Assembly (NCBI GenBank): GCA_009360345.1 | Contig: SPDP01000013.1 | Span: 1 to 32,437 of the forward strand | DNA: 32,437 nucleotides | Direction of reading: 5' to 3' | From: Alcaligenaceae bacterium SAGV5 | GTDB lineage: Bacteria; Pseudomonadota; Gammaproteobacteria; Burkholderiales; Burkholderiaceae_B | In this document: piece after piece, positions 15,500 to 23,774 of the stretch | How positions within the stretch are numbered: position 1 is the first letter of the stretch | Layout of the letters: each line of letters starts with the position of its first letter | Position numbers and translations under genes: made by a program | Notes under the pieces: model-generated | What the model was told of the DNA's origin: nothing | What the model saw: the letters and a program-made list of their open reading frames with translations, nothing else | Database searches by the model: none

Positions 15500-16615
15500 T
15501 CAGGCCGGTGTCCGCTCCACGGGCACCGGCCCGGCTGTCGCAATCAGGATTTTTTCCAGCACCTCGTCGCAGCCGATGACGCTCATGGGTCGATCGCGCT
15601 GCGCGGGATTGAAATCATCTGGCTTGAAAGGGACATATATCACCTGGTGCAGGTGGTCGTCCTGATAGGGTCCGGTCTGTCTGGGGTCCGCCGTCACGAA
15701 CAGGCTGACCGTCCTGACCTTCAAGGCGATTGCCAGATGCATGGTCCCGGTATCCCCGGTAACCAATACGTCCATGCTGTCGACCACGGCCGTCAACTGC
15801 GGCAGCGAGGTCTTTCCCACGTAGCTCTCGACCCGCTCGCGTTCGTCGGGCGACAGGCCCGCGAGGAACGCATTTTCGTACTCATGCTCCCGGCTGTCTC
15901 CAACCAGGACGATGGCATGAAGCGGCGAACATGAAAGAATCTTCTTTGCCAGTTCCACGAACCGCTCAACCGGCCAGCAACGCACCGGTTGCGACGTCCC
16001 CAGCTGGAAACCGACGGCCACCCTTCCAGCGGGCCTGGCCAGACGCGGAAATGGAATAGGCACGAACATCGTCCGGTCCGCCACGTCGCACCCGAGCAAC
16101 TTCACGAGTTCCAGCTTGGAACGGATCAGATGGCCGCCATCGTGGGTCGTTGTCCCGGTCAGCCATTTGCCCATGCCATTCGACTCGTCGCGGCCGATGT
16201 TCTTGAACACATGTTCGCAGCCGGAGAAAACCGCCGTCAGGACATCGTAGGGCTCTTTGGAATGGAGGATGACCGCCAGCTGCGGCCTGAACTTGCGCAA
16301 CGCCGAAATGGCGCGCGGCATGGTCTTGGCCTTGTGGTCCCAATACACCACGTTGTCGAAATGCGGACTGCCCCGCACCAGCCCGGCGGTTCGATTGCCG
16401 GAAACAAGCGTGATGACCGCCTCGGGATACCGGCTCTTGATCGCGCGAATCGCCGGCGTATTCATGAGCAGATCCCCCAGGGCCGTCGTCGAGAATATCG
16501 CGATGCTCCCGAACTCGCGTCCTTTGTCGAAAGACTGCCGGCTCCCGGGGCGCCCCAGGAATATCTTGTAGATGCCAACGAAGACGTTGGCGAGCGCTAT
16601 CTTGAATGGCTTCAT
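15500..16615 (-). CDS. Glycosyltransferase family 9 (heptosyltransferase-like)
   Basis: This 371-residue cytoplasmic, membrane-associated transferase is of the LPS heptosyltransferase type (GT9, ADP-heptose donors in characterised members). The N-terminal Rossmann domain has TTALGDLLMNTPAIRAIKSR near residues 43-62. The C-terminal donor domain has VTGDTGTMHLAIAL near residues 285-300. It starts seven bases after the msbA stop, so it is probably co-transcribed with msbA. Parts are less GC-rich than the neighbours (31 of 60 bases are G or C at 15601-15660), which may indicate a separate origin. Acceptor and sugar cannot be assigned from sequence. Confidence 0.85.
   Translation of the reverse strand: MKPFKIALANVFVGIYKIFLGRPGSRQSFDKGREFGSIAIFSTTALGDLLMNTPAIRAIKSRYPEAVITLVSGNRTAGLVRGSPHFDNVVYWDHKAKTMPRAISALRKFRPQLAVILHSKEPYDVLTAVFSGCEHVFKNIGRDESNGMGKWLTGTTTHDGGHLIRSKLELVKLLGCDVADRTMFVPIPFPRLARPAGRVAVGFQLGTSQPVRCWPVERFVELAKKILSCSPLHAIVLVGDSREHEYENAFLAGLSPDERERVESYVGKTSLPQLTAVVDSMDVLVTGDTGTMHLAIALKVRTVSLFVTADPRQTGPYQDDHLHQVIYVPFKPDDFNPAQRDRPMSVIGCDEVLEKILIATAGPVPVERTPA
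15503..15531. terminator. Hairpin at the convergent 3' ends of the binding protein and GT9 genes
   Basis: GGCCGGTG (15503-15510) and CACCGGCC (15524-15531) form a perfect 8-bp stem with a 13-base loop, starting eight bases after the binding-protein stop. It lies wholly inside the last codons of the convergent GT9 gene. It may help end the plus-strand transcript, but there is no T-run, so the terminator label is tentative. Confidence 0.35.
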
Positions 16616-16621
16616 CCGGGA

Positions 16622-18373
16622 TCAGGAAGCCTCGCTGAACTGCATCTTGTAGAGCGCGGCATACAGCCCGTCGGCGGCCAGCAGATCGGTGTGCGCCCCC
16701 TCCTCCACCATCCGCCCCTGGTCCAGGACGATGATGCGATCGGCATTCTGGACGGTGGACAGCCTGTGGGCGATGACCAGGGTGGTGCGGCCCTTCATGA
16801 GCCGCTCCAGCGAGGCCTGTACCTGGCGTTCGGATTCGTTGTCCAGGGCCGAGGTGGCCTCGTCCAGGATCAGGATGGGCGCATCCTTGATCAGCGCGCG
16901 GGCGATGGCCAGGCGCTGCCGCTGTCCGCCCGACAGCCGGGCGGCGTTCTCGCCCACGCGGCTATGCATGCCCTGCGGCAGCGAATCGACGAACTCCAGC
17001 AGATTGGCGTCGGCCAGCGCCTGCCGGATGACCTGCTCGGACGGTTCGCTATTGGCGCCGTAGCTGACATTCGCCGCGATGGTCTCGTCGAACAGCACCA
17101 CGTCCTGGCTGACCAGGGAAATCGCGTCGCGCAGGCTGGTCAGCGACAGTTCCTCGATCGGCACCCCATCCACCCGTATCGCCCCCGAGGACGGCAGGGC
17201 GAAGCGCGGCAGCATCGACACCAGCGTCGTCTTGCCGCTGCCCGACCGGCCGATGAACGCCACCGTCTGCCCTGGCTCGACCGTGAAGGAAATGCCGGTC
17301 AGGGTATCGCGGGCCGCTTCGGGAAACCGGTGCGACACCCGCTCGAACTCGATGCGGCCGCGCACCGGCTGCGCCAGCGTGCGCGTGCCGGCGTCCGACT
17401 CGGGCGGTTCGTCCATCAGGGTGAACACGCTCTCGGCCGCCACCAGCATGCGTTGCATCGGGCTGGCGACGTTGGCCAACCGCTTGAGCGGGTCCAGTAT
17501 CTGCAGCATGGCCGTGACGAACGCGGCAAAGCCCCCCACCGTGATCTGGTTGGCGCCGGACTGCCCCAGCGCGGTCGCCACCACGATGGCCAGGGCGACC
17601 GCGGAGATGGCCTGGGTGATGGGCGCCGACGCCGCCGTCGCCACCGCGTTGCGCATGGCAAAGCGGCGCAACCTGCCATTGACCTGGAGGAATCGGCCTT
17701 CCTCGTGCTCGTAGCCGCTGAACAGCTTGATCACGCGCTGCCCGTCGATGGCCTCGCTGACGATGCGGGTCAGCTCGCCGTTCATCGCGATGGTTTCGCG
17801 GTTGATCCTGCGGATGCGGCGGGCGATGGCGCGCATGATGAAGGTGGACAAGGGAAAGGCCACCAGCGCGATCAACGTGAGCTGCCAGGACAGATACAGC
17901 AGCACGCACACCAGCGACACCACGATCAGCGTCTCGCGCACCAGGACGGTGATGACCTCGGTCGCCAACTGCATCACGCCCGCGGCATCCACCACGAACC
18001 GATTGAGCAGCAACGACGATCCCATGCGCTTGAAATAGGAGTCGGGCAGGCGCAACAGGCGATCGAACATGTCCCCGCGCAGATCGGCCAGCACATGGTT
18101 GGCCGACCAGGCCAGGAGATAATCGCTCAGGAAGTTCAGCACGCCGCGAACCAGGAAAATACCGACGATGGCCAGCGGGATCTTCCAGACATAGTCGGGA
18201 TTCTGGCCATTGAAGCCGCCGTCCAGCAACGGCTTCATCAGCATCGCCAGGACCGGCTGCGACGCCGCCACCCCTGTCAGGAACAGCATGCCGAGCGCGA
18301 GCGCCTTCCAGTATTTCAGGACCCGCGTATAAACGCGGCGCCACAAGTCGGCTTTGACGGGATGGGAGTTCAC
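16622..18373 (-). CDS. msbA: Lipid A-core flippase MsbA (ABC transporter)
   Basis: This 583-residue half-transporter has six transmembrane segments in its first 300 residues, followed by an ABC ATPase: Walker A GRSGSGKTT, signature LSGGQRQR, Walker B ILILDEATSALD and H-loop VIAHRLS. MsbA flips lipid A-core across the inner membrane using ATP, and length and order match the family (about 580). I chose the GTG at 18371-18373 (MNSHPVKADLWRRV), which gives the family N-terminus. The longer open frame upstream is non-homologous and overlaps the divergent GT9 promoter region. The Shine-Dalgarno sequence is weak. Confidence 0.92.
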   Translation of the reverse strand: MNSHPVKADLWRRVYTRVLKYWKALALGMLFLTGVAASQPVLAMLMKPLLDGGFNGQNPDYVWKIPLAIVGIFLVRGVLNFLSDYLLAWSANHVLADLRGDMFDRLLRLPDSYFKRMGSSLLLNRFVVDAAGVMQLATEVITVLVRETLIVVSLVCVLLYLSWQLTLIALVAFPLSTFIMRAIARRIRRINRETIAMNGELTRIVSEAIDGQRVIKLFSGYEHEEGRFLQVNGRLRRFAMRNAVATAASAPITQAISAVALAIVVATALGQSGANQITVGGFAAFVTAMLQILDPLKRLANVASPMQRMLVAAESVFTLMDEPPESDAGTRTLAQPVRGRIEFERVSHRFPEAARDTLTGISFTVEPGQTVAFIGRSGSGKTTLVSMLPRFALPSSGAIRVDGVPIEELSLTSLRDAISLVSQDVVLFDETIAANVSYGANSEPSEQVIRQALADANLLEFVDSLPQGMHSRVGENAARLSGGQRQRLAIARALIKDAPILILDEATSALDNESERQVQASLERLMKGRTTLVIAHRLSTVQNADRIIVLDQGRMVEEGAHTDLLAADGLYAALYKMQFSEAS

Positions 18374-18431
18374 GAGGGAATTTTCCGGAGCCTGACCGAA
18401 TGCCGCTTCGACATTCCCGCGGCGGCAGGCC

Positions 18432-18463
18432 CGCTTACAATACGAAGCTTCACATTGTACGCG
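18432..18463. promoter_or_regulatory. Long dyad between msbA and the divergent GT9 operon
   Basis: The centre is the palindrome GAAGCTTC (18444-18451). Two bases away on each side lie TACAAT (18436-18441) and ATTGTA (18454-18459), and the symmetry continues outward with CGC/GCG interrupted by one mismatch pair. All elements share one centre at 18447.5. TACAAT also reads as a -10 hexamer on both strands, which would give starts near 18447/18448 in the two directions. No good -35 hexamers accompany them. Confidence 0.55.
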
Positions 18464-18501
18464 CAGGCGGCTCTCGGCCGGACTGCCCCGACCCGCTCCT
18501 G

Positions 18502-19464
18502 ATGCCACGCGCCGATTCCCTCTATGTACGACTGCCCAACTGGGTGGGCGATGCCTGCATGTGCCTGCCGGCTCTCGATCTGCTGCGGCGGGAGGGCTAC
18601 CCGCTGGTGTTGTGCGGGCGCTCCTGGGCCCGGGACCTGTTCTCCGGACTGACGGCCGGCGATGCATTCGTCGCGCTCGGCCGCTCCTTCGGCGAAAACA
18701 GGCGGACGCTGCGCCAGTCGCTGGCCGGCCGCGGGCCGGTGCGCGGACTGGTGTTTCCCAACTCGTTGTCGAGCGCCGCGCTGTTCCGCCTGGCCGGCAT
18801 ACGATCCGCCGGTTATCGCGGCGACGGCCGCTCGCTGCTGCTGGGCTGGGCCTTGCCCAAACCGCGCGGCTTGCACGAGGTGGAAGTGTTCTACCGCCTG
18901 GCTCACGATACGCTGCGTCGCTGGCGGCCCGGCACCGGCGACTTGCCGCCCACGCCCGGCCCCCGTCTCGCGCTGCCCCTGACGGCAACCCACCACGAAG
19001 CCGCCGCCCGGGCACTGGCGCAAGCTGGCATCACCGGCCGCTTCATCGTGCTGGCCCCCATCGCCGCCGGCCTGCACCACGGCCAGCCCAAGGCCTGGCC
19101 CGGGTTCGGCGACCTGGCCCAGGCGCTGGGACAGCGCGGACACACCTGCGTGATCTGCCCGCCGGCCCACGAAGCCGAGGCTTCGCGCGCGGCCGTCCCT
19201 TCCGCCACGGTGCTGCCGCCCCTCCCGCTGGGCGCCTTCGCCGCCCTGACCGCCCGCGCCGCGGCCGTCGTGTGCAACGACTCGGGTACCTCCCACGTCG
19301 CCGCGGCGGCCGGCGCCCGCCAGATCACCCTGTTCGGCGTCACGCGCCGGGAGCGCACCGGCCCGTGGTCTCCCGACGCCGTCTGCCTGGGCGCCGAGGG
19401 CCAATGGCCGGCCCTGTCCGACGTCCTGGCCGCCGTCGAACAATTGGCCGGGGCCGCCACATGA
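18502..19464 (+). CDS. Glycosyltransferase family 9, heptosyltransferase II-like
   Basis: This 320-residue GT9 protein has N-terminal VRLPNWVGDACMCLPAL (residues 9-25), resembling the WaaF/heptosyltransferase II opening. The C-terminal VCNDSGTSHVAAAAGARQ holds the conserved donor-binding loop. It probably adds a heptose or related sugar to the LPS inner core. The ATG at 18502 was chosen because family sequence begins at once. An earlier ATG at 18400 would add 34 unrelated residues covering the dyad. No strong Shine-Dalgarno sequence is seen. The stop overlaps the next start (ATGA at 19461-19464). Confidence 0.87.
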   Translation: MPRADSLYVRLPNWVGDACMCLPALDLLRREGYPLVLCGRSWARDLFSGLTAGDAFVALGRSFGENRRTLRQSLAGRGPVRGLVFPNSLSSAALFRLAGIRSAGYRGDGRSLLLGWALPKPRGLHEVEVFYRLAHDTLRRWRPGTGDLPPTPGPRLALPLTATHHEAAARALAQAGITGRFIVLAPIAAGLHHGQPKAWPGFGDLAQALGQRGHTCVICPPAHEAEASRAAVPSATVLPPLPLGAFAALTARAAAVVCNDSGTSHVAAAAGARQITLFGVTRRERTGPWSPDAVCLGAEGQWPALSDVLAAVEQLAGAAT

Positions 19465-20633
19465 TGCGCAAGACGGCCCCGCCGCGGATCCTGGTCGTCG
19501 CCCTGCGCTATCTTGGCGACGTCCTCCTGACCACGCCCCTGCCCCACGCCCTGCGCCAGCACTATCCCGGCTGCGAGGTCGACATGCTGGTGTTCAAGGG
19601 GACCGAAGGCATGCTGCAGAACAACCCGGACGTCCGCCGGGTCTACACCATCGCCGAACGCCCGGCGCGCGGGGAGATCCGCGCGCTGGCCCGCGAGCTT
19701 TGGCGCCGCTACGACCTGGCCGTCGTCCCGCAGCCCGGCGACAAGCCGCACCTGTTCGGCTTCGTGGCGGCGCGCCAGCGGATCGGGCTGGTTCCGACCG
19801 AACGCAGCCATTCGTGGTGGAAGAGGTTGTTGCTGCGGCACGCCCTGTCCGTCGATGGCATCACCCACCGCATCCGCGAAAACGAACAGGTGGTTCAATT
19901 GCTGGGCGTGCCGGCGGCCCGCACCGTCATTCCTCCCTCCGGCCTGATAAGCCCCGCCGCCTGGACGGACAAGCTGTCCTCCTGTGTTCAGGGCGCCGCC
20001 CCCTTCGACCCGCGCCAACCCTTCGCGGTGATCCACCCCTCTCCCCGCTGGCGCTACAAGCGGTGGCACACGGCGGGCTGGGCCAGCCTCATGGATGAAT
20101 TGCGGCGCCAGGGCCTGCGCCTGCTCCTGAGCGGCGGTCCGGGCGAAGCGGAAGGACGCTACCTGGACGAAGTCGTGGCGGCGCTGAACGATCCGACCCG
20201 CGCGGCCGTCATTCGCATCCAGGGCTGCCTAGGCCTGGGCGAACTGGCCGACCTCTTGCGCCTGGCCCGGCTGTACGTCGGGCCGGACACCGCCACGACC
20301 CACCTGGCCGCCGCCAGCGGCACCCCCACCCTGGCGCTGTTCGGCCCCACCGAACCACGCCAATGGGGGCCCAGTCCGCCCGATGGCCTGGAGCCTCCCT
20401 GGAACCAGCGCGCGCCCCGGCAAGTGCGCGGCAACGTGGTCCTGTTGCAGGAACCTTTCCGCGCCTGCGTGCCGTGCCAGCAGGAAGGCTGCGAGCGGCA
20501 TCGCGACAGCCATGCCGAATGCCTGGACCGCCTGGCTCCGGAGCGCGTGCGCCAAGAGGCCGTCGCCTTGCTGCGCCTGCACCCGGGTGACCAGGATGCC
20601 GTTCCCGCCCCTTCCCCGGAAGCCTTGCCATGA
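19461..20633 (+). CDS. Glycosyltransferase family 9, WaaQ/heptosyltransferase III-like
   Basis: This 390-residue GT9 protein has ILVVALRYLGDVLLTTPLPH at residues 10-29. HPSPRWRYKRWH is in the inter-domain region, and VGPDTATTHLAAASGTPTLA forms the donor loop. It has the WaaQ-like C-terminal cysteine cluster CVPCQQEGCERH followed by another Cys (HAECLDRL). It probably adds a side heptose to the core; specificity is inferred from similarity only. It is translationally coupled at both ends by ATGA overlaps (19461-19464 and 20630-20633). Confidence 0.88.
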   Translation: MMRKTAPPRILVVALRYLGDVLLTTPLPHALRQHYPGCEVDMLVFKGTEGMLQNNPDVRRVYTIAERPARGEIRALARELWRRYDLAVVPQPGDKPHLFGFVAARQRIGLVPTERSHSWWKRLLLRHALSVDGITHRIRENEQVVQLLGVPAARTVIPPSGLISPAAWTDKLSSCVQGAAPFDPRQPFAVIHPSPRWRYKRWHTAGWASLMDELRRQGLRLLLSGGPGEAEGRYLDEVVAALNDPTRAAVIRIQGCLGLGELADLLRLARLYVGPDTATTHLAAASGTPTLALFGPTEPRQWGPSPPDGLEPPWNQRAPRQVRGNVVLLQEPFRACVPCQQEGCERHRDSHAECLDRLAPERVRQEAVALLRLHPGDQDAVPAPSPEALP

Positions 20634-21697
20634 AACTCGCTATCGCCTGCCACCGCTTTGGCTACGGCGGCGGCATGGAACGCTACACCATGGACCTCGT
20701 CCGTGGATTGCATCAACTGGGTGTGCGCCCCCTCGTTTTCGCCCGCGGATTCGACACCGGCATTCCCGAACATGCCTACGTGGAACCGGTCCGCATCAAC
20801 GTCCGGGCCCTGCCCTCGAAACTGCGCGACCACTATTTTGCGGCGAGGGTCCGCACGCTCAGACAGCGCCACGGGGTAGACGTACTGATCGGATGCAGCC
20901 GCACCACCGTATCCGACATCGCCATCTGCGGCGGCACGCACCGGGGATTCCTGGCCCATGCCCAGCGCTCGCCAAAATGGTCGGACCGCTGGCAGATCCG
21001 GCTCGAAACCCGCCACTATGCCCATGCCCGCACGGTCGTCGCGCACTCCGGATTCATGGCCCGAGAGCTGGAACAGTATTACGGCATACCCGCCGACAAG
21101 CGGCATGTGGCCTACCCACCGATCGATACCACGCGATTCGTGCCGGTGGCACCGGAGCGCCGCCGCGAATTGCGCCAGGCGCTGGGCATCCCCGACGGAC
21201 AGGTCGCGTTCCTATTCCCGTCCACCGGCCATGGCCGCAAGGGATACGAGGAACTGGCCTCGTTCTTCGAGGCCACGACGCTGCCGGTATGCCTGCTTGT
21301 CGCAGGCCGGCCGGTCGAATCGCACTCGCCCCGGATCCGCTACATCGGCTACCGCCAGGACATCGAGAACTGCTATCGCGCCGCCGATTTCACGATACTG
21401 GCCTCGCGCTACGAACCCTTCGGCCTGGTCGGGCCGGAGTCCGCGCTATGCGGTACCCCGGCCGTGCTGCCACGCGGCACCGGCTGCGCCGAGGTGCTGT
21501 CGCGCGAAGCTTGCGTCACCTTCGACCTGGACACCCCGGCATCCCTGGAAGCGGCCATCGCCAGCTGCGTGACGCGGGTCCGGGAAGACCGCGCCAGGCT
21601 GTCGTCGCCGTTGTCCCATCTGTCCTACGCCGCGGACGTCCTGACGCACGCGCGCATCATGCTGGACCTGGCGTCGGCGGCTCAGGCCGGCGGCTGA
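20630..21697 (+). CDS. Glycosyltransferase family 4 (WaaG-like)
   Basis: This 355-residue GT-B enzyme has an acceptor-domain glycine loop HRFGYGGGMERYTMDLVRGL (residues 8-27). The C-terminal EPFGLVGPESALCGTPAV contains the E-x7-E donor motif. It resembles WaaG-type glucosyltransferases that extend the outer part of the core. It is the third gene of a tightly coupled plus-strand unit. Its last 16 bases overlap the 3' end of the GT25 gene on the other strand. Confidence 0.88.
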   Translation: MKLAIACHRFGYGGGMERYTMDLVRGLHQLGVRPLVFARGFDTGIPEHAYVEPVRINVRALPSKLRDHYFAARVRTLRQRHGVDVLIGCSRTTVSDIAICGGTHRGFLAHAQRSPKWSDRWQIRLETRHYAHARTVVAHSGFMARELEQYYGIPADKRHVAYPPIDTTRFVPVAPERRRELRQALGIPDGQVAFLFPSTGHGRKGYEELASFFEATTLPVCLLVAGRPVESHSPRIRYIGYRQDIENCYRAADFTILASRYEPFGLVGPESALCGTPAVLPRGTGCAEVLSREACVTFDLDTPASLEAAIASCVTRVREDRARLSSPLSHLSYAADVLTHARIMLDLASAAQAGG

Positions 21698-22467
21698 GAC
21701 GGCGGGCGCTGCCTGGCGACCCGCAGGAAAGGCCGCACCAGGATCTGATGCAGGAAGCGCTGATACAGATAGCGCTTGAAGTAATAGCCGACGCTGCGCC
21801 GGGATTTTTCGGCGGTGTCCAGGTCGACCCGCCCGCCCTCCAGGAACGACGTCCGCGCCAGTTCGGTCAGTCCCACGCAGCAAGGCACGACGGCCTGGAC
21901 CCGGACGATGCCCCGGCGTTCGAACCCGGCCCAGAAGTCGGCGGCGCTCCATACCGGTCGCAGGGCCGCCAGCATGCGCTCGGCCGCCGCCCGCGTCACC
22001 ACGTAACCGTGGGCGAGCCACCAATGTCCGTAGCGCCTGACCAGGTGCGCCTGTGCGCCCAAGGGGCGGCGGCCCCAGCGCGTGTACTTGTCGATATGGG
22101 ACAACAGAACGATCGTCGGGCTCGCGGGGTCCAGCACACGCTCCAACTCCGCCAGTACCCGTGGCACCTCCTCGCCAGGGGCGGCATCATCCTCCAGCAC
22201 CAACGCATAGTCGGCACCTTCGTCCAGCATGCGCTGGTAGACGGCCAGATGGCTCAGGGCACACCCGAGCTCGCCGCGTGACAATGGCCGGTAGTCGCGC
22301 GCGGCGGCGGCCTCGTCGTACAGGGCGGAGACGGCCTGGGCGTCCAGTTTCGCTCCCTCCACCGCCTGGCACAACGCATAGGACAGGCCCAGCCGGTCCA
22401 GTTGCGCGCCGATCCGTTCGCGGCGCGCGGCGGCGCGTTCGAGATTGATGACGTATACCGGCATCAT
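21682..22467 (-). CDS. Glycosyltransferase family 25 (LPS core/LOS sugar transferase)
   Basis: This 261-residue protein opens with VYVINLERAAARRERI (residues 4-19) and contains GCALSHLAVYQ and the catalytic VLEDDA motif, the signature of GT25 LPS galactosyltransferase-like enzymes. The C-terminus is basic and may touch the membrane. The ATG at 22465-22467 overlaps the stop of the ligase-like gene (ATGA on the minus strand), so the two are coupled. A second ATG follows immediately. The sugar (galactose, glucose or other) is unknown. Confidence 0.87.
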   Translation of the reverse strand: MMPVYVINLERAAARRERIGAQLDRLGLSYALCQAVEGAKLDAQAVSALYDEAAAARDYRPLSRGELGCALSHLAVYQRMLDEGADYALVLEDDAAPGEEVPRVLAELERVLDPASPTIVLLSHIDKYTRWGRRPLGAQAHLVRRYGHWWLAHGYVVTRAAAERMLAALRPVWSAADFWAGFERRGIVRVQAVVPCCVGLTELARTSFLEGGRVDLDTAEKSRRSVGYYFKRYLYQRFLHQILVRPFLRVARQRPPSQPPA

Positions 22468-23774
22468 GGACGCATCTCTCCCGCGCCACCGGCCGCTCCC
22501 CAATCCTGCTCTCGGCATACGACGGATGCCGCCAGCCAGGCCATGATCAGGACATAGAAAGCATTGGTTATCGAAACGCTGAACATGGTTTCGGTCAACC
22601 CGAAGATGAAAAAGCTCGCGGCCGTGGTCAATCCCATCGCCGCGGCACAGGCGACATGAGGCGCGGCGCTACGCAGCTTCCTGGCGAAGAAGACCGCCGG
22701 CGCCAGGTAAAGCGCCAGCACCGCGATCAGGCCGGGAACGCCGTAGGTGGCCATCGCATACAGGATGTCGTTGTGGGAATGGGGAAGTTCGGCGGCGTCC
22801 CCCGTGATGAGACCAGCCTCGGCCTGCTCGCCGAGTTCAGCCTTGAAATGCTCCAGTCCGACGCCGGTCCAGGGATGTTCCGCGAAGATCCTCAAAGACG
22901 CCCGCCACACCTGGATGCGGCCACCGCTCGAACTATCCAGCGTGTCCCGGCTGCCGGCCAGCGCCACCACCCCCTCGGCCACACGCTCCCGCACCATGTC
23001 ACTGGTACCGGCGATCGATACGCCGACGACCGCCAGCGCCACCAACGCGGCTACCCGCAGCCTGCGGGGGCCATGGCGGTACGACGCACAAACGGCGTAG
23101 GCCAGCACCGGCACCGCCAACCAGCTGCCGCGGGTCTGTCCCGCATAGGCAACGTACATGCCCGCCAACAAGGCCACCAGCTTCATGCCGTGGACCATGT
23201 AGTGCCGTGGTTCATCCCACCCGATGGAGAGGGCCGCCAGCGCGCCCATCAACAACGCCAGGTTGGAAAAAGGAATGATGTTGTAGATGCCGACGTGATC
23301 GGGCCGCATGTCCAGGGTGGCGAAATGGATCCACACCGCTGCGTAGATCGCCGCCGCCGCGCAGCCCCATGCCATCCACGCCAGCCGCCTCCCCCCCAGC
23401 CTGACCAATCCCCAGGCCAGCACGAACAACAGGATGAAACGCGTGAACAGGTAAGGAACGCTGACTGGCAGGCCGGCCGCCGCCTGATGGATGGCCACCG
23501 CCGCCGGCCACAGCAAGAAAGCCAGGCTCAGGCCCGCGACGCTGCGCCAATAGGTACCCCAACGCTCCCGGTCACGCCCCGGCACGAGCAGGCACCCCAG
23601 CCCCCAGCACGCCAGCAGGGTGAACACGCCGTTGGAAACGGACATCTTCGGCAGCAGGAACACCGGAAACAGCACCAGCAATGCCGCGACCAGTCCCTGG
23701 AGGCCCGGGAACCACGCGTCCGGACGAACAGCCCTCGGCAGGACAATCACCCTGTCAATACTCCAGCGCGACAT
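22464..23774 (-). CDS. waaL: O-antigen ligase/polymerase-like membrane protein (WaaL/Wzy_C)
   Basis: This protein of up to 436 residues has about ten to twelve hydrophobic segments. A large periplasmic loop carries RIQVWRASLRIFAEHPWTGV and then GVGLEHFK, and PHSHNDILYAMATYGVPG with the histidine typical of WaaL ligases. Such proteins transfer an undecaprenyl-linked glycan to lipid A-core in the periplasm; Wzy polymerases share the fold, so ligase is likely but not certain. The ATG at 23772-23774 overlaps the last codons of dnaE. A GTG at 23748-23750, with GGAG about ten bases upstream, is an attractive alternative. Confidence 0.82.
   Translation of the reverse strand: MSRWSIDRVIVLPRAVRPDAWFPGLQGLVAALLVLFPVFLLPKMSVSNGVFTLLACWGLGCLLVPGRDRERWGTYWRSVAGLSLAFLLWPAAVAIHQAAAGLPVSVPYLFTRFILLFVLAWGLVRLGGRRLAWMAWGCAAAAIYAAVWIHFATLDMRPDHVGIYNIIPFSNLALLMGALAALSIGWDEPRHYMVHGMKLVALLAGMYVAYAGQTRGSWLAVPVLAYAVCASYRHGPRRLRVAALVALAVVGVSIAGTSDMVRERVAEGVVALAGSRDTLDSSSGGRIQVWRASLRIFAEHPWTGVGLEHFKAELGEQAEAGLITGDAAELPHSHNDILYAMATYGVPGLIAVLALYLAPAVFFARKLRSAAPHVACAAAMGLTTAASFFIFGLTETMFSVSITNAFYVLIMAWLAASVVCREQDWGAAGGAGEMRP

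Noticed and set aside
15989..18502. 837-codon plus-strand frame over msbA
   Set aside because: Antisense shadow of msbA and the GT9 gene; no start signal or domain.
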